Shown here one piece after another: positions 8,251 through 17,035 of a DNA stretch of 64,000 nucleotides. The position numbers and the translations under genes were made by a program. This DNA is from Paraeggerthella hongkongensis (GTDB lineage: Bacteria; Actinomycetota; Coriobacteriia; Coriobacteriales; Eggerthellaceae): positions 16,464-80,463 of the forward strand of contig NZ_QICD01000011.1 in the NCBI RefSeq assembly GCF_003726035.1. The letters are read 5' to 3'. Under the pieces are notes generated by a model. The model had not been told where the DNA came from, did no database searches, and saw only the letters and a list, made by a program, of their open reading frames with translations. How positions within the stretch are numbered: the stretch's first letter is position 1; each line of letters begins with the position of its first letter.

Positions 8251-10212
8251 ATGTGCGGATTCGTGGGATTCACCGCGGTCGACTACGACCAGGAAACGAA
8301 CAAGGCCGTGGTCAAGGACATGGCGGATCGCATCGCCCACCGCGGGCCCGACGACGAGGGCTTCTTCGTCACCGATGACATTGCGATGGGCTTTCGCCGC
8401 CTGTCCATCATCGATCTTGAGGGCAGTCGCCAGCCCATGCAGAACGCCGACGGCACCGTGACCGTGACGTTCAACGGCGAGATCTACAACTTCCAAGAGC
8501 TGCGCGCAGAGCTTGAGGCGCTCGGCTACGTTTTCAAGACCAACGGAGACACCGAGACCATCGTGCACGGCTTTGAGGCATGGGGCACCGATGTGTTCGA
8601 GAAGCTGCGCGGGATGTTTGCCATCGCCATCTGGGATGCGCCGAACAAGCGCCTGGTGTGTGCGCGCGACATCTTCGGCATCAAGCCGTTCTACTACCAG
8701 CATGCGGGCGACCGCCTGATCTACGGAAGCGAGATCAAGGCGTTCTTGGCGCATCCGGCGTTCAAGAAGGAGCTCAACCGCGAGATGCTGCCGCAGTATC
8801 TGTGCTTCGAGTACATGAACGATTCCCAAACCATGTTCAAGGGCGTGCACAAGCTTCTGCCCGGCCATTTCATGGTGCTCGAGAACGGCCAGCTGCGCAC
8901 GGAGTGCTACTACAAGATCACGTACAAGATCGACGATTCGAAGAGCCTGGAGGAATGGGCCGACGAGATCAACCGCGTGTTCGACGAATCGGTTGCCGCG
9001 CACGAGATAGCCGACGTGGAGATCGGCAGCTTCCTGTCCGGCGGCATCGACAGCTCTCTGGCGGCGTACTGCATGGGGCAGCACGCGCCCGACATCAAGA
9101 CGTTCTCGGTGGGCTACGACATCGGCTGCGAGGACAAGATGGCCGAGATCGCCGCCCAGTCCGATTTCGAGATCAAGCTCAACGAGCTTGACGACGCGAC
9201 GGCGTTCGCCGAGTGGGCGAACCTGCCGAACTTCCAAACCCAGGTGAGTGCCCAGGAATTTTTGGACATCGTGCCCACCGAGCAGTACCACATGGACGAG
9301 CCGTTGGGAGCGCCCAGCGCTATCCCGCTGTTCTTTGTGAGCAAGCTGGCGCGCGAGCAGGTGAAGGTGGTGCAGTCGGGCGAGGGCGCCGACGAGCTGT
9401 TCGGCGGTTACTGGATCTATCACGACCAGTACGAATTCGAGAAGTACTTCAAGGTGCCGCGTCCTTTGCGCGCCGCTGCCGGCGCCGTGGCCGAGAAGCT
9501 GCCGACGTTTCATGGCCGCCGCTTCGCCATGCGCGGGTCGGGCGGGCCGGAGAAGAGCTATCAGCGCGCCAGCATGAACTACATGTGGGACGAGATCCCC
9601 AATGTGCTGCGCAACTACGAGGGTCCTTGCAAGCCGTGGGAGTGGTGCAAGCCGCATTTCGATGCTGTGGCGGACCAGGGCCTGGATATCATCACGCAGA
9701 CGCAGTACGTGGACATGGTCAGCTACATGCCGTTCGACATCTGCCTGAAGGCCGACAAGATGTCCATGTCCCAGTCGCTTGAGCTGCGCGTTCCGTTCTT
9801 GGACAAGAAGGTGCTCGACGTGGCGCTGCAGCTGCCCACCGCCTGCCGCGTGACCGACGAGCACGCCAAGTACGCCCTGCGCGTGGCTGCGAGCAAGCTG
9901 GGCTTCCAGAAAAAGGTCGCGCACATGCCCAAGCAGCCGTTCATCACGCCGCTGACCGTGTGGTTGCAAACGGACGAGTACTACAACCGCATCAAGGAGG
10001 CGTTCACGGGGGAGGCCGCGCAGGAGTTCTTCAACGTGGATTATCTGGTGCAGATGCTCGATGACCACAAGTCGGCGGACTTCACCACGGTCGAGGGCCG
10101 CGGCAAGCTCAAGATGATGCGCATCTGGAACATCTACTGCTTCTTATGCTGGTACGAGGTGTTCTTCGGCGCATCGAGCGAGAAGTTGGCTCCGAAGACG
10201 AACGTGGCGTAA
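8251..10212 (+). CDS. asnB: Asparagine synthetase B (glutamine-hydrolysing)
   Basis: Converts aspartate, glutamine and ATP to asparagine in the cytoplasm. The 653-residue protein starts MCGFVG; Cys2 is the glutaminase nucleophile, which fixes the start at 8251, preceded by AGGAGGAG. The class II glutaminase domain covers about residues 2-210 (RGPDDEG, NGEIYN, GDTE motifs). The synthetase domain has the ATP-binding PP-loop SGGIDSS starting at Ser263 and a later EGADELFGGY motif. The length is near the usual 600-650. It is a monocistronic gene with its own terminator. Confidence 0.95.
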   Translation: MCGFVGFTAVDYDQETNKAVVKDMADRIAHRGPDDEGFFVTDDIAMGFRRLSIIDLEGSRQPMQNADGTVTVTFNGEIYNFQELRAELEALGYVFKTNGDTETIVHGFEAWGTDVFEKLRGMFAIAIWDAPNKRLVCARDIFGIKPFYYQHAGDRLIYGSEIKAFLAHPAFKKELNREMLPQYLCFEYMNDSQTMFKGVHKLLPGHFMVLENGQLRTECYYKITYKIDDSKSLEEWADEINRVFDESVAAHEIADVEIGSFLSGGIDSSLAAYCMGQHAPDIKTFSVGYDIGCEDKMAEIAAQSDFEIKLNELDDATAFAEWANLPNFQTQVSAQEFLDIVPTEQYHMDEPLGAPSAIPLFFVSKLAREQVKVVQSGEGADELFGGYWIYHDQYEFEKYFKVPRPLRAAAGAVAEKLPTFHGRRFAMRGSGGPEKSYQRASMNYMWDEIPNVLRNYEGPCKPWEWCKPHFDAVADQGLDIITQTQYVDMVSYMPFDICLKADKMSMSQSLELRVPFLDKKVLDVALQLPTACRVTDEHAKYALRVAASKLGFQKKVAHMPKQPFITPLTVWLQTDEYYNRIKEAFTGEAAQEFFNVDYLVQMLDDHKSADFTTVEGRGKLKMMRIWNIYCFLCWYEVFFGASSEKLAPKTNVA

Positions 10213-10233
10213 CGCTTCAGGATTTCGCACGTG

Positions 10234-10270
10234 AAAAGCCGCGGCACCCGATGGGCGTCGCGGCTTTTTT
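10234..10270 (+). terminator. Terminator after asnB
   Basis: The hairpin aaaagccgcg / cgcggctttt with a T6 end is a classic intrinsic terminator. It also ends convergent transcription from murJ. Confidence 0.85.
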
Positions 10271-10333
10271 GCATACTCGTCCGAAGCGGACTAGTGCGGG
10301 TTTTCCAAGGAAGGACGACGCGGGAGATCGGTC

Positions 10334-12358
10334 CTACCCGCGCCCCAGCTTACCCTTCACCTTGCCGATGAGCGATCCTACGAACGCGGCTTCGGGCACG
10401 TGCAACTTGATGGACAGGCCGAACGTCACCAGCAGAGCAACGGAGCCGCCAGCGAGCACGTAGGTCAAGGCAAGCGGAATCGATCCGGCGATAGGGGCGA
10501 CGAACGCCTGCAAGCCGAACAGCACGCCGCCGCCGGCAAGGGCGCCCAAGCCGCCGAACACCAGGCCGGAGAAGCATGCCTTCGCCACCGATCGCAGGCC
10601 GAACGCTCCCAGGCGACTGCGCAGATAAGCGAACAGGCATACGTCGGCCACCACGTAGAACAGCACCTCGGCCACTGCGATGATCTCGATGGAGAAGCGA
10701 TCGGCGTTCGAGGCCCCGTAAATCGTGAGCGCGATCTGGGCAGCGCCGGCTACGAAGTTGAATGCTGCGAACACCCCCATTTTCCGCAGACTGCTGAAGG
10801 TTTTCTGCAGGTAGGTGTTAACTCCGTACACGGGCAGCGCAAGCGCCAGAACTGCCATGTACGACGCGATGGATGCAACGCTTTCCGAAGTGAACGCTCC
10901 CGCATTGTACAGCGTGATCAGCGGCAGCGAGAACACCATCAAATACATGGCGAAGGGGATCATGAAGAACAGGATCTGGTTCGTGCCCCCGATAATGCCG
11001 CGCTTTACGCCTTCCATGTTGCCCTCGGCCTGCATATCGGCCAGCTCGGTGAACATGGCGGTGGTGATGGGCACCGCTAAAAACGCGTAGGGCAGCGTGA
11101 ACCATTGGCGCGCGTACAGCAGAATGGACGGGCCGTTGGACGCGAAGCTGTAGGCAGCCGCATTCTGGACCGAGACCACTACGAACGAGCACAGCATGAC
11201 GAACACAGCGGGCACGCCGATGCTCAGCGTTTCGCGCAGCGCGGGATCGCGCAGGTTGATGCGCGGCCTGATGTGGATGCCGTTGCGCTTGAGGGCGGGC
11301 AGCTGCATGGCCAGCGCGATGAACACTCCCAGCGGGTTGCCGATGGCTATGATGTAGAGCGCAAGTTCGGGGTCCTGCGGCGCAACCGCAGCGTACAGCA
11401 GAAACGAGACGATGACGACGACGCTTTGGGCCGCTGGCGCGATCGACGACCAAAGGTAGTCCCTATTGGCGTTGAGCAGGCCCGATACGATAGCCGTCGC
11501 ACCCGAGAACACGATTTGGATGGCGAAGAACTGGAAGAAGAACACGGAGAGCGCCATCTCGGATTGCTCCGAGAAGAAGCTTTGCGTGTAAATGGCAACT
11601 CCCGGAAACGCGATGCACAGCGCCGACACCACGCCCAGCAGCAGCACGACGATGGTGAGCAGGTTCGAGGCGTACTCGTTGCCGGCCTCGCGCCCCAGGC
11701 GTTTTTTCACCGACAGGTACACGGGCAGGAAGGCGGTCACGATCATGCCGCCTATTACCAGCTCGTACAGCTGAGCAGGAAGGTTGTTCGCCACTTGATA
11801 GGAGCTCGACAGAAGCGTAGAGCCCAGCGCGAACGCCATAACCCAAGTGCGAACGAATCCCAGTACGCGCGAGATCAGCGTGCACGCGCTGATGAGCGCG
11901 GCCGACGAGCCGACGGTTGCCTGGGCATCTTCGGGCTCAGCAACGTTCGAGACCGTCTTGTCCGCTCCGCCATGCTTGCTGATGATGGGCAGCTCCGAGG
12001 TTGACCCCGGGAAGGCCGCGCGCTCTTTGCGCGTGTTTCGCGCGGCTGTTTTCGCGGCTTCGCGCGGGTCGGGGGTCTGCGGTTCGAAGGGGTCGAGCGG
12101 GGGCGTCGTGCGATCGGCGCCGGCGTGGCGCCCTCCTATGAATATCTCGGACGTCTCTCCTGGAGCCGCCGAGCGCAGTCGTGCTTTTGCGCTTGCGGGG
12201 TCGTGCCGGGGCTCCGGCTTGGGCACGACCGTTTGCGCAACGGCGGCTGCGATTGCGGTGCGGTCGAGTCCGGCATGTCGTCCTCCTACGAATATCTCCG
12301 AGGTGGAACCGGGGTCGGCGGGACGCATATGTTGAGCTCGTGCGAGCTTGTCGGACAT
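10334..12358 (-). CDS. murJ: MurJ/MviN-type lipid II flippase with repeated N-terminal tail
   Basis: Flips lipid II across the membrane for peptidoglycan synthesis. The predicted protein is 674 residues from the ATG complementary to 12356-12358, with AAGGA further upstream. The last ~510 residues are the MurJ core with about 14 membrane helices. The first ~150 residues form a cytosolic, Pro/Arg/Ala-rich tail containing three copies of a motif PGSTSEIFVGGRHAGxDRT (second copy PGETSEIFIGGRHAGADRT, third PGSTSELPIISKHGGADKT). This tail is not part of the standard flippase. Actinobacterial MurJ proteins can carry extra soluble regulatory domains; this one has no visible kinase or FHA fold. It is divergent from nadK, with only 66 bases between the starts. 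Confidence 0.88.
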   Translation of the reverse strand: MSDKLARAQHMRPADPGSTSEIFVGGRHAGLDRTAIAAAVAQTVVPKPEPRHDPASAKARLRSAAPGETSEIFIGGRHAGADRTTPPLDPFEPQTPDPREAAKTAARNTRKERAAFPGSTSELPIISKHGGADKTVSNVAEPEDAQATVGSSAALISACTLISRVLGFVRTWVMAFALGSTLLSSSYQVANNLPAQLYELVIGGMIVTAFLPVYLSVKKRLGREAGNEYASNLLTIVVLLLGVVSALCIAFPGVAIYTQSFFSEQSEMALSVFFFQFFAIQIVFSGATAIVSGLLNANRDYLWSSIAPAAQSVVVIVSFLLYAAVAPQDPELALYIIAIGNPLGVFIALAMQLPALKRNGIHIRPRINLRDPALRETLSIGVPAVFVMLCSFVVVSVQNAAAYSFASNGPSILLYARQWFTLPYAFLAVPITTAMFTELADMQAEGNMEGVKRGIIGGTNQILFFMIPFAMYLMVFSLPLITLYNAGAFTSESVASIASYMAVLALALPVYGVNTYLQKTFSSLRKMGVFAAFNFVAGAAQIALTIYGASNADRFSIEIIAVAEVLFYVVADVCLFAYLRSRLGAFGLRSVAKACFSGLVFGGLGALAGGGVLFGLQAFVAPIAGSIPLALTYVLAGGSVALLVTFGLSIKLHVPEAAFVGSLIGKVKGKLGRG

Positions 12359-12384
12359 GGAGGGACGCTTCCTTATGCTTCGGA

Positions 12385-12390
12385 TATAAT
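12385..12390 (+). promoter_or_regulatory. Possible -10 box of nadK
   Basis: A perfect TATAAT lies 34 bases before the nadK ATG in the short divergent gap with murJ. No convincing -35 hexamer is seen at 16-18 bases upstream. Confidence 0.45.
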
Positions 12391-12424
12391 GGCCCATCAT
12401 AGCAAACCCGGAAAGAAGAGCCTC

Positions 12425-13339
12425 ATGCACATCCTCATCGTACGCAATAATTCCAACTCGAAAGCCGTGGATGCTTCCTTGCTATTGGCAACGTACCTGG
12501 CCACGCAGGGGGTCGACTACACGCTGGTCGATTCCACCGAGCTGTCGTGCGCATGCGACCATGACGGCTTGAACGCCGCGTTGGCGGCGGGCGTGGAGAT
12601 GACGGTGGTGCTTGGCGGCGATGGCACCATCCTGCGCACCGCGCGCCAGATCGGTACGACCGGGGTGCCTATCCTGGGCATCAACTTCGGTCGCTTGGGC
12701 TTTTTGGCGAATTCGAGCGATGCCGGCGTGGTCGCCATCGTGGCCGCGGCTTTGGCGGGCGACGTGGTGGCCGAGCAGCGTGCGAACCTGCGCATCGACG
12801 TTGTATGCGAGGGGGAGGCCGATCCGTGGGCCGACGATGACGCTGCGGATGGGGCGGTCGACGAGCCGACGTCGCCGTGCGAGGCGGGCGCCCGTAGTTT
12901 CTTCGCGCTCAACGAACTTGCGGTGACGCGCGGCGCGAACGGTCGCGTCATCGATTTCACGCTGGGCGTTTCCGGTTCGCACGTTGCCGAAATGCGCGGC
13001 GACGGCTTGGTGGTTGCCACGGCAACGGGATCGACGGCTTACGCTCTGTCGGCGGGAGGCCCCTTGGTGGCGCCCGGGTTCACGGGGCTGGTGGTGGTGC
13101 CGCTCGCGCCGCATACGCTGCATTCGCGCGCCATAGTCACGGCATCGAACGACGTGGTGGAAATGGGCTTGCCGCGCGAGGCGGCTCGACGCGACGCCAC
13201 CCTGTTTGCCGATGGGGAGCTGTTGTCGTTCGACCGTCCGGTGCGTCGCATCTACGTCAGCCGAGGCGAAGCCCCCACTGTTTTGCTGCGTCATCAGCAC
13301 GAGGGCTTCTACGAGCATGCAGCGAAGGTGTTTTTCTAG
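12425..13339 (+). CDS. nadK: NAD kinase
   Basis: Phosphorylates NAD to NADP with ATP or polyphosphate. The 304-residue protein begins MHILIVRNNS, like other bacterial NAD kinases. The ATG at 12425 is preceded by a purine-rich GGAAAGAAGAG. The GGDGT motif (VVLGGDGTILRT) sits near residue 63 and the second conserved block, GDGLVVATATGSTAYALSAGGP, near 194. An acidic insertion with no counterpart in short homologues is visible at about residues 130-160 (ADPWADDDAADGAVDE). In other Actinobacteria nadK is beside recN; here it stands alone. Confidence 0.93.
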   Translation: MHILIVRNNSNSKAVDASLLLATYLATQGVDYTLVDSTELSCACDHDGLNAALAAGVEMTVVLGGDGTILRTARQIGTTGVPILGINFGRLGFLANSSDAGVVAIVAAALAGDVVAEQRANLRIDVVCEGEADPWADDDAADGAVDEPTSPCEAGARSFFALNELAVTRGANGRVIDFTLGVSGSHVAEMRGDGLVVATATGSTAYALSAGGPLVAPGFTGLVVVPLAPHTLHSRAIVTASNDVVEMGLPREAARRDATLFADGELLSFDRPVRRIYVSRGEAPTVLLRHQHEGFYEHAAKVFF

Positions 13340-13579
13340 GGGGTGGAGGCCGGAATGGTCGTCGGTTGCGCCGCCGTTCGAAGTGCGTGGCTCGGCGGCT
13401 AAGGACGTCTTGCAGGGTGCGATTCCCGATGCCGCTCGTCAGTGAGCACAGGAAGAGGCGAGCCAGTTCGACATCGTGTACTCCGGTCATGAGCACCCTC
13501 CTTGCACCGAGTGTTGCTTGCCCATTGTCTCACGATCCGTGCAACAAAATATAAGAAAGTCAATAATGCTTGTAAGGTG

Positions 13580-13637
13580 CATTGTCGATCCAAAAACACG
13601 TTTTCGGCCATGAAAACGTGTTTTTGGATCGACAATG
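13580..13637. repeat. Long perfect palindrome in the nadK/DUF1846 gap
   Basis: Arms 13580-13604 and 13613-13637 are fully complementary (25 bp, cattgtcgatccaaaaacac...) around the loop cggccatg. There is no T-run at the end. It lies in the 394-base gap between two convergent genes, where no coding sequence is supported. It may be a transcription barrier or a small mobile palindrome. Confidence 0.8.
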
Positions 13638-13698
13638 AGGAGGCGAGCGCCTTGCGGCCGCAAACGGTAGAAGGTGGCGGCTGCTGCAAGGCGCTCGC

Positions 13699-13730
13699 AT
13701 ATCGAAGGGGCCCGCGGGCCCCTTCGATAT
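13699..13730. terminator. Palindromic terminator before the DUF1846 stop
   Basis: A perfect 32-base palindrome (atatcgaaggggcccg and its complement) lies directly after the end of the minus-strand gene. It is GC-rich in the middle and AT-rich at the ends, as expected for a terminator that can act on both strands. Confidence 0.65.
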
Positions 13731-13733
13731 TGC

Positions 13734-15212
13734 TTACTTATGGTAGTACCGGTGCTGCTCGTATTTCGGTTCGCAGCATACGTTGATGCCGAGCGTGCGG
13801 TACAGCTTCTCGTCGGTGGCCGAGATGATCACGCTGAAGTACGCATCGCAGCCGCGCAGGTCGTCGATATGGTCGATCAGTTTGGCTGCAAGCTCGTCGG
13901 TTGCGGAGCTGATGGACAGGGCAAGCAACGTCTCGTCGGAGTGCAGGCGCGGGTTGCGGCTGTGCAGCTGCTCGGTCTTCAGACGGCAGATGGGCTCGAT
14001 GACCGCATCGCTGATCACGTTGATGTCCTCGACGCCGGCCACGCCCTTGAGCGCGTTCATGAGCAGCGACGATGCGGCTCCCAGCAACGGCGACGTCTTG
14101 CCCGTCACCACGGTGCCGTCGGGCAGCACCATTGCGCCCACCGGACCGCCGGTGGTCTCCTCCTTCAGAAGCGCGGCCGATCGCGCCGGCGAGAAGCTTG
14201 CGTTCACGCCGGCCTGGTTCATCAGGAGCTCCAGCTTCTCCACGTGCTCCTGTCCGACGCCGGTGCGGCGCGCTTCGACGGCCGCCTGGAAGTAGCGGCG
14301 CACGATCTCCATCTTGGCGGCTTCGCGCACGGCGTCGTCGTCCACGATGGCGTTGCCGGCCATGTTGACGCCCATGTCGGTGGGGGACTGGTAGGGGCTC
14401 GTTCCGGAGATGCGCTCCATCATGGCCTTGAGCACAGGGAATATCTCCACGTCGCGATTGTAGTTCACGGTGGTCTCGCCGTACGCTTCCAGGTGGAACG
14501 GGTCGATGGTGTTGGCGTCGTCCAAATCGACCGTGGCCGCCTCGTACGCGATGTTCACGGGGTGCTTGAGCGGCAGGTTCCAGATGGGGAACGTCTCGTA
14601 CTTCGCGTAGCCGGCCGCCACGCCGCGCTTGTGCTCGTGGTACAGCTGCGACAGGCACGTGGCCATCTTGCCCGAGCCGGGGCCGGGGGCGGTCACCACG
14701 ACAAGCGGGCGCTTCGTTTCGATGTACTCGTTCTTGCCGTAGCCCTCGTCGCTGACGATACGGTCGATGTCGTAGGGATAGCCGGCAATGGGGTAGTGCA
14801 GGGAGCTTTTGATGCCCAGGCTGTCCAGGCGCTTGCGAAACGCCTCGGCCGAGGGTTGGTTCGTGTAATGGGTGATCACCACGCCGGTGGTGGTGAAGCC
14901 CATGCCGCGGAAGATGTCCATGAGGCGCAGCACGTCTTCGTCGTACGTGATTCCCAGGTCGCCGCGAACCTTGTTCTTCTCGATGTCGTTCGCGTTGATA
15001 GCTATGATGATCTCGACATCGTCCACCAGCTGCTTGAGCATGCGGATCTTCGAGTCGGGCTCGAATCCGGGCAGCACGCGGGCTGCATGGTAGTCGTCGA
15101 AGAGTTTCCCGCCGAATTCCAGGTAGAGCTTTCCGCCGAACTGGTCGATGCGGTTGCGGATATGCTCGGCCTGCAGCGCGATGTACTTGTCGTTGTCGAA
15201 TCCGATGCGCAT
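13734..15212 (-). CDS. DUF1846 (UPF0371) protein
   Basis: A 492-residue protein. The start complementary to 15210-15212 gives MRIGFDNDKYIALQAEHIRNRI, the typical beginning of the family. Near residue 165 it has a phosphate-loop-like stretch, VVVTAPGPGSGKMATCLSQLY. The middle and C-terminus follow the family closely (GVNMAGNAI, SVIISATDEKLYRTLGINVCCEP). The length matches the usual ~500. The biochemical role of DUF1846 proteins is not established; the motif suggests nucleotide or phosphate binding. No membrane segment is seen. It is a single gene. Confidence 0.85.
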   Translation of the reverse strand: MRIGFDNDKYIALQAEHIRNRIDQFGGKLYLEFGGKLFDDYHAARVLPGFEPDSKIRMLKQLVDDVEIIIAINANDIEKNKVRGDLGITYDEDVLRLMDIFRGMGFTTTGVVITHYTNQPSAEAFRKRLDSLGIKSSLHYPIAGYPYDIDRIVSDEGYGKNEYIETKRPLVVVTAPGPGSGKMATCLSQLYHEHKRGVAAGYAKYETFPIWNLPLKHPVNIAYEAATVDLDDANTIDPFHLEAYGETTVNYNRDVEIFPVLKAMMERISGTSPYQSPTDMGVNMAGNAIVDDDAVREAAKMEIVRRYFQAAVEARRTGVGQEHVEKLELLMNQAGVNASFSPARSAALLKEETTGGPVGAMVLPDGTVVTGKTSPLLGAASSLLMNALKGVAGVEDINVISDAVIEPICRLKTEQLHSRNPRLHSDETLLALSISSATDELAAKLIDHIDDLRGCDAYFSVIISATDEKLYRTLGINVCCEPKYEQHRYYHK

Positions 15213-15527
15213 GGGAATGCGGCGCCCCTTTCTTGCCGTCGATGATGTTCGCGCACGACCGCAGAAGGCCGTGCGCAATCCGATTCAGTATACCCTACTT
15301 GGTAGGTGTTTCGTTTTTGTTAATTGCAGGTAACGAAGGGGATCTTCCTTCGGTTCGCCATACCTGCAGGTCCGAAGGCGTTCGGCGCCCGTCCTTTCCG
15401 CACCTGGTTTTTCATAGCGTCATGCTATGCTGTTCGATCAGTGCGACGGTGCCGCAGCGTGTTTTGCGCGAATCGGTCGATCGTTGCTTTTCATGCCCGC
15501 TTGCCGGGTCGACGACGGGGTTGGTGG
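15213..15527. other. 315-base divergent gap without a supported gene
   Basis: This lies between the DUF1846 gene (minus) and the recombinase (plus). A TATACT hexamer on the minus strand (15287-15292) could be the -10 of the DUF1846 gene. No reading frame here shows coding features beyond the recombinase's own upstream extension. Confidence 0.4.
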
Positions 15528-16421
15528 ATGGACGAACTGGTTCGAGAATATCTGGCTCATCTGCGCATCGAGCGGGGAAGCTCGCCTCTTACCGTGTCGG
15601 CGTACGCTTCTGACCTGCGGGATTTCGCGACATTTTTGAATGCGTGCGGTGTGAAGGGCGTTGGTGACGTACAGCGCGAGACCATCGTGGCCTACGAGGC
15701 CGACCTGTTCGGCCGCGAATACGCCGCCGCCACGGTGGATCGCCACGTGTCGGTGCTCAAGGGCTTCTATAGGTTCCTCGTGCGAGAGGGGCACGTGCGC
15801 CGCAATCCCACCGACACGTTGCAGCTTCCCAAGGCTCCCGATCGACTCCCCGACGTGTTGAGCGCGGTGCAGGTGGAGTCCATGTTGGCCGATCCTCCCA
15901 AGCGCGCCCCCATCCCGCTGCGCAACCGGGCCATCTTGGAGGTTTTGTACGGGTGCGGCTTGCGTGTAAGCGAGTGCGTGGGGCTTGATCTGGGCGACGC
16001 GGTGCTCGAGGAAGGGTACCTGCGCATTTTGGGCAAGGGCGGCAAAGAACGCGTGTCGCCCATATCGGGTGCGGCGCTGCGGTCGTTGGCCGACTACCTC
16101 GACAACGGGCGTCCCGGTTTGACGAAGCCGGGAGCGAAGCCTACGTCGGCGGTCTTTCTGAACGCGCGCGGCGGGCGGCTGACGCGCCAAAGCGTACATG
16201 CCATCGTGGCCGAGGCGGGGCGATCTATCGGCGTGGCAAACCTCCATCCTCACACGCTGCGCCATTCGTTCGCCACGCACATGCTTGAAGGCGGCGCCGA
16301 CCTTCGTGTCATCCAGGAAATCCTCGGCCATTCGGACATTTCCACCACGCAGATCTACACGCACATCAATCGTGCTCACATGCGCGAGGAATATCTACGC
16401 GCGCACCCGCGCGCGAAGTAA
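15528..16421 (+). CDS. xerD: Tyrosine recombinase XerC/XerD
   Basis: Resolves chromosome dimers at dif together with FtsK. The 297-residue protein has an N-terminal SAM-like core-binding domain (residues 1-90) and a C-terminal catalytic domain. The catalytic set is complete: Arg146 (GCGLRVSE), Lys (GKGGKERV), His-x-x-Arg (HTLRHSFATH), His (ILGHSD) and nucleophile Tyr277 (IYTHI). The length and the lack of accessory domains fit a housekeeping Xer protein rather than a phage integrase. XerC and XerD cannot be separated from sequence alone. The ATG at 15528 has a weak ribosome site, but homology starts there (MDELVREYLAHLRIERG). Confidence 0.85.
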   Translation: MDELVREYLAHLRIERGSSPLTVSAYASDLRDFATFLNACGVKGVGDVQRETIVAYEADLFGREYAAATVDRHVSVLKGFYRFLVREGHVRRNPTDTLQLPKAPDRLPDVLSAVQVESMLADPPKRAPIPLRNRAILEVLYGCGLRVSECVGLDLGDAVLEEGYLRILGKGGKERVSPISGAALRSLADYLDNGRPGLTKPGAKPTSAVFLNARGGRLTRQSVHAIVAEAGRSIGVANLHPHTLRHSFATHMLEGGADLRVIQEILGHSDISTTQIYTHINRAHMREEYLRAHPRAK

Positions 16422-16608
16422 TGTATCGGGATTTTCCGGGCAGCTGTCTGGCTCGCTCGGACGGCGAAGGGGGGGCGTCCGCCGCCCGCTTTCCTTTCGC
16501 TCGGCTTGTCCGGGCGTTTGCCGTCGCTTCGCCAAGCGGATGCTCCGCGCATTGGAAGCGTCCCGCGGCGTTCGAGGCTTCGGCGCGCTGCCTTTCGCTG
16601 GAGAGGGG

Positions 16609-16672
16609 GCGGTGGGACGGCATCCCATCACGATCACGGTCTGCGGGGGACGCGGTGGGACGGCACCCCACC
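16609..16672 (+). repeat. Two direct repeats with internal dyads before mraZ
   Basis: A 21-base unit (gcggtgggacggcatcccatc) recurs 43 bases later with two transitions (gcggtgggacggcaccccacc). The changes keep the internal hairpin. They lie in the 614-base gap between the recombinase and mraZ, which otherwise holds only the mraZ promoter region. Confidence 0.6.
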
Positions 16673-16929
16673 GCAGGGGCGCCTTTCGCCGCCCGATTCG
16701 CCCGTCTCCTCGCCCGTTTTGCCAAACGGTTTATCCAACGAATCGGTCGGCGATCCGTTGTGCCACATATTCCGCATAACTCGCTCCATATAGATGCCAA
16801 GGCCCTCTAAGGCGGTAGTTCGATCAATATCTTGTGTTCGTTTTCGTCCGTCGGTTCAATATCTAGCCGTGTCTCAATCTTGCATTTTTGGGGGTCGGGG
16901 GACAACTTGGGGAACGGGATGGTTTCAAA

Positions 16930-16990
16930 AGGGTCTAAATGGGTCAAAAGGCCGGATTTTGTTGCGAAGTGGGGCAAAGTGGGATAGAAT
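16930..16990 (+). promoter_or_regulatory. mraZ promoter with phased MraZ-box repeats
   Basis: The -35 TTGCGA (16962-16967) and -10 TAGAAT (16985-16990) are separated by 17 bases. TGGGG-CAAAG-TGGGA occupies the spacer (16970-16984). AGGGT-CTAAA-TGGGT lies upstream at 16930-16944. All units fall on the same 10-base register. MraZ proteins bind TGGGN repeats separated by five bases and repress their own operon, so this is the expected operator. Confidence 0.8.
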
Positions 16991-17035
16991 TCCAAGCATC
17001 GAAAGGGCCGTGCGAGTCGCGGCGGGAAGGAAGGC

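Noticed and set aside
8188..10068. A 626-codon open frame antisense to asnB
   Set aside because: It mirrors the high GC third positions of asnB, has no recognisable motif and lacks a ribosome site. Similar long antisense frames at 18923-20545, 20880-22700, 24226-25989 and 32466-34253 are rejected for the same reason.
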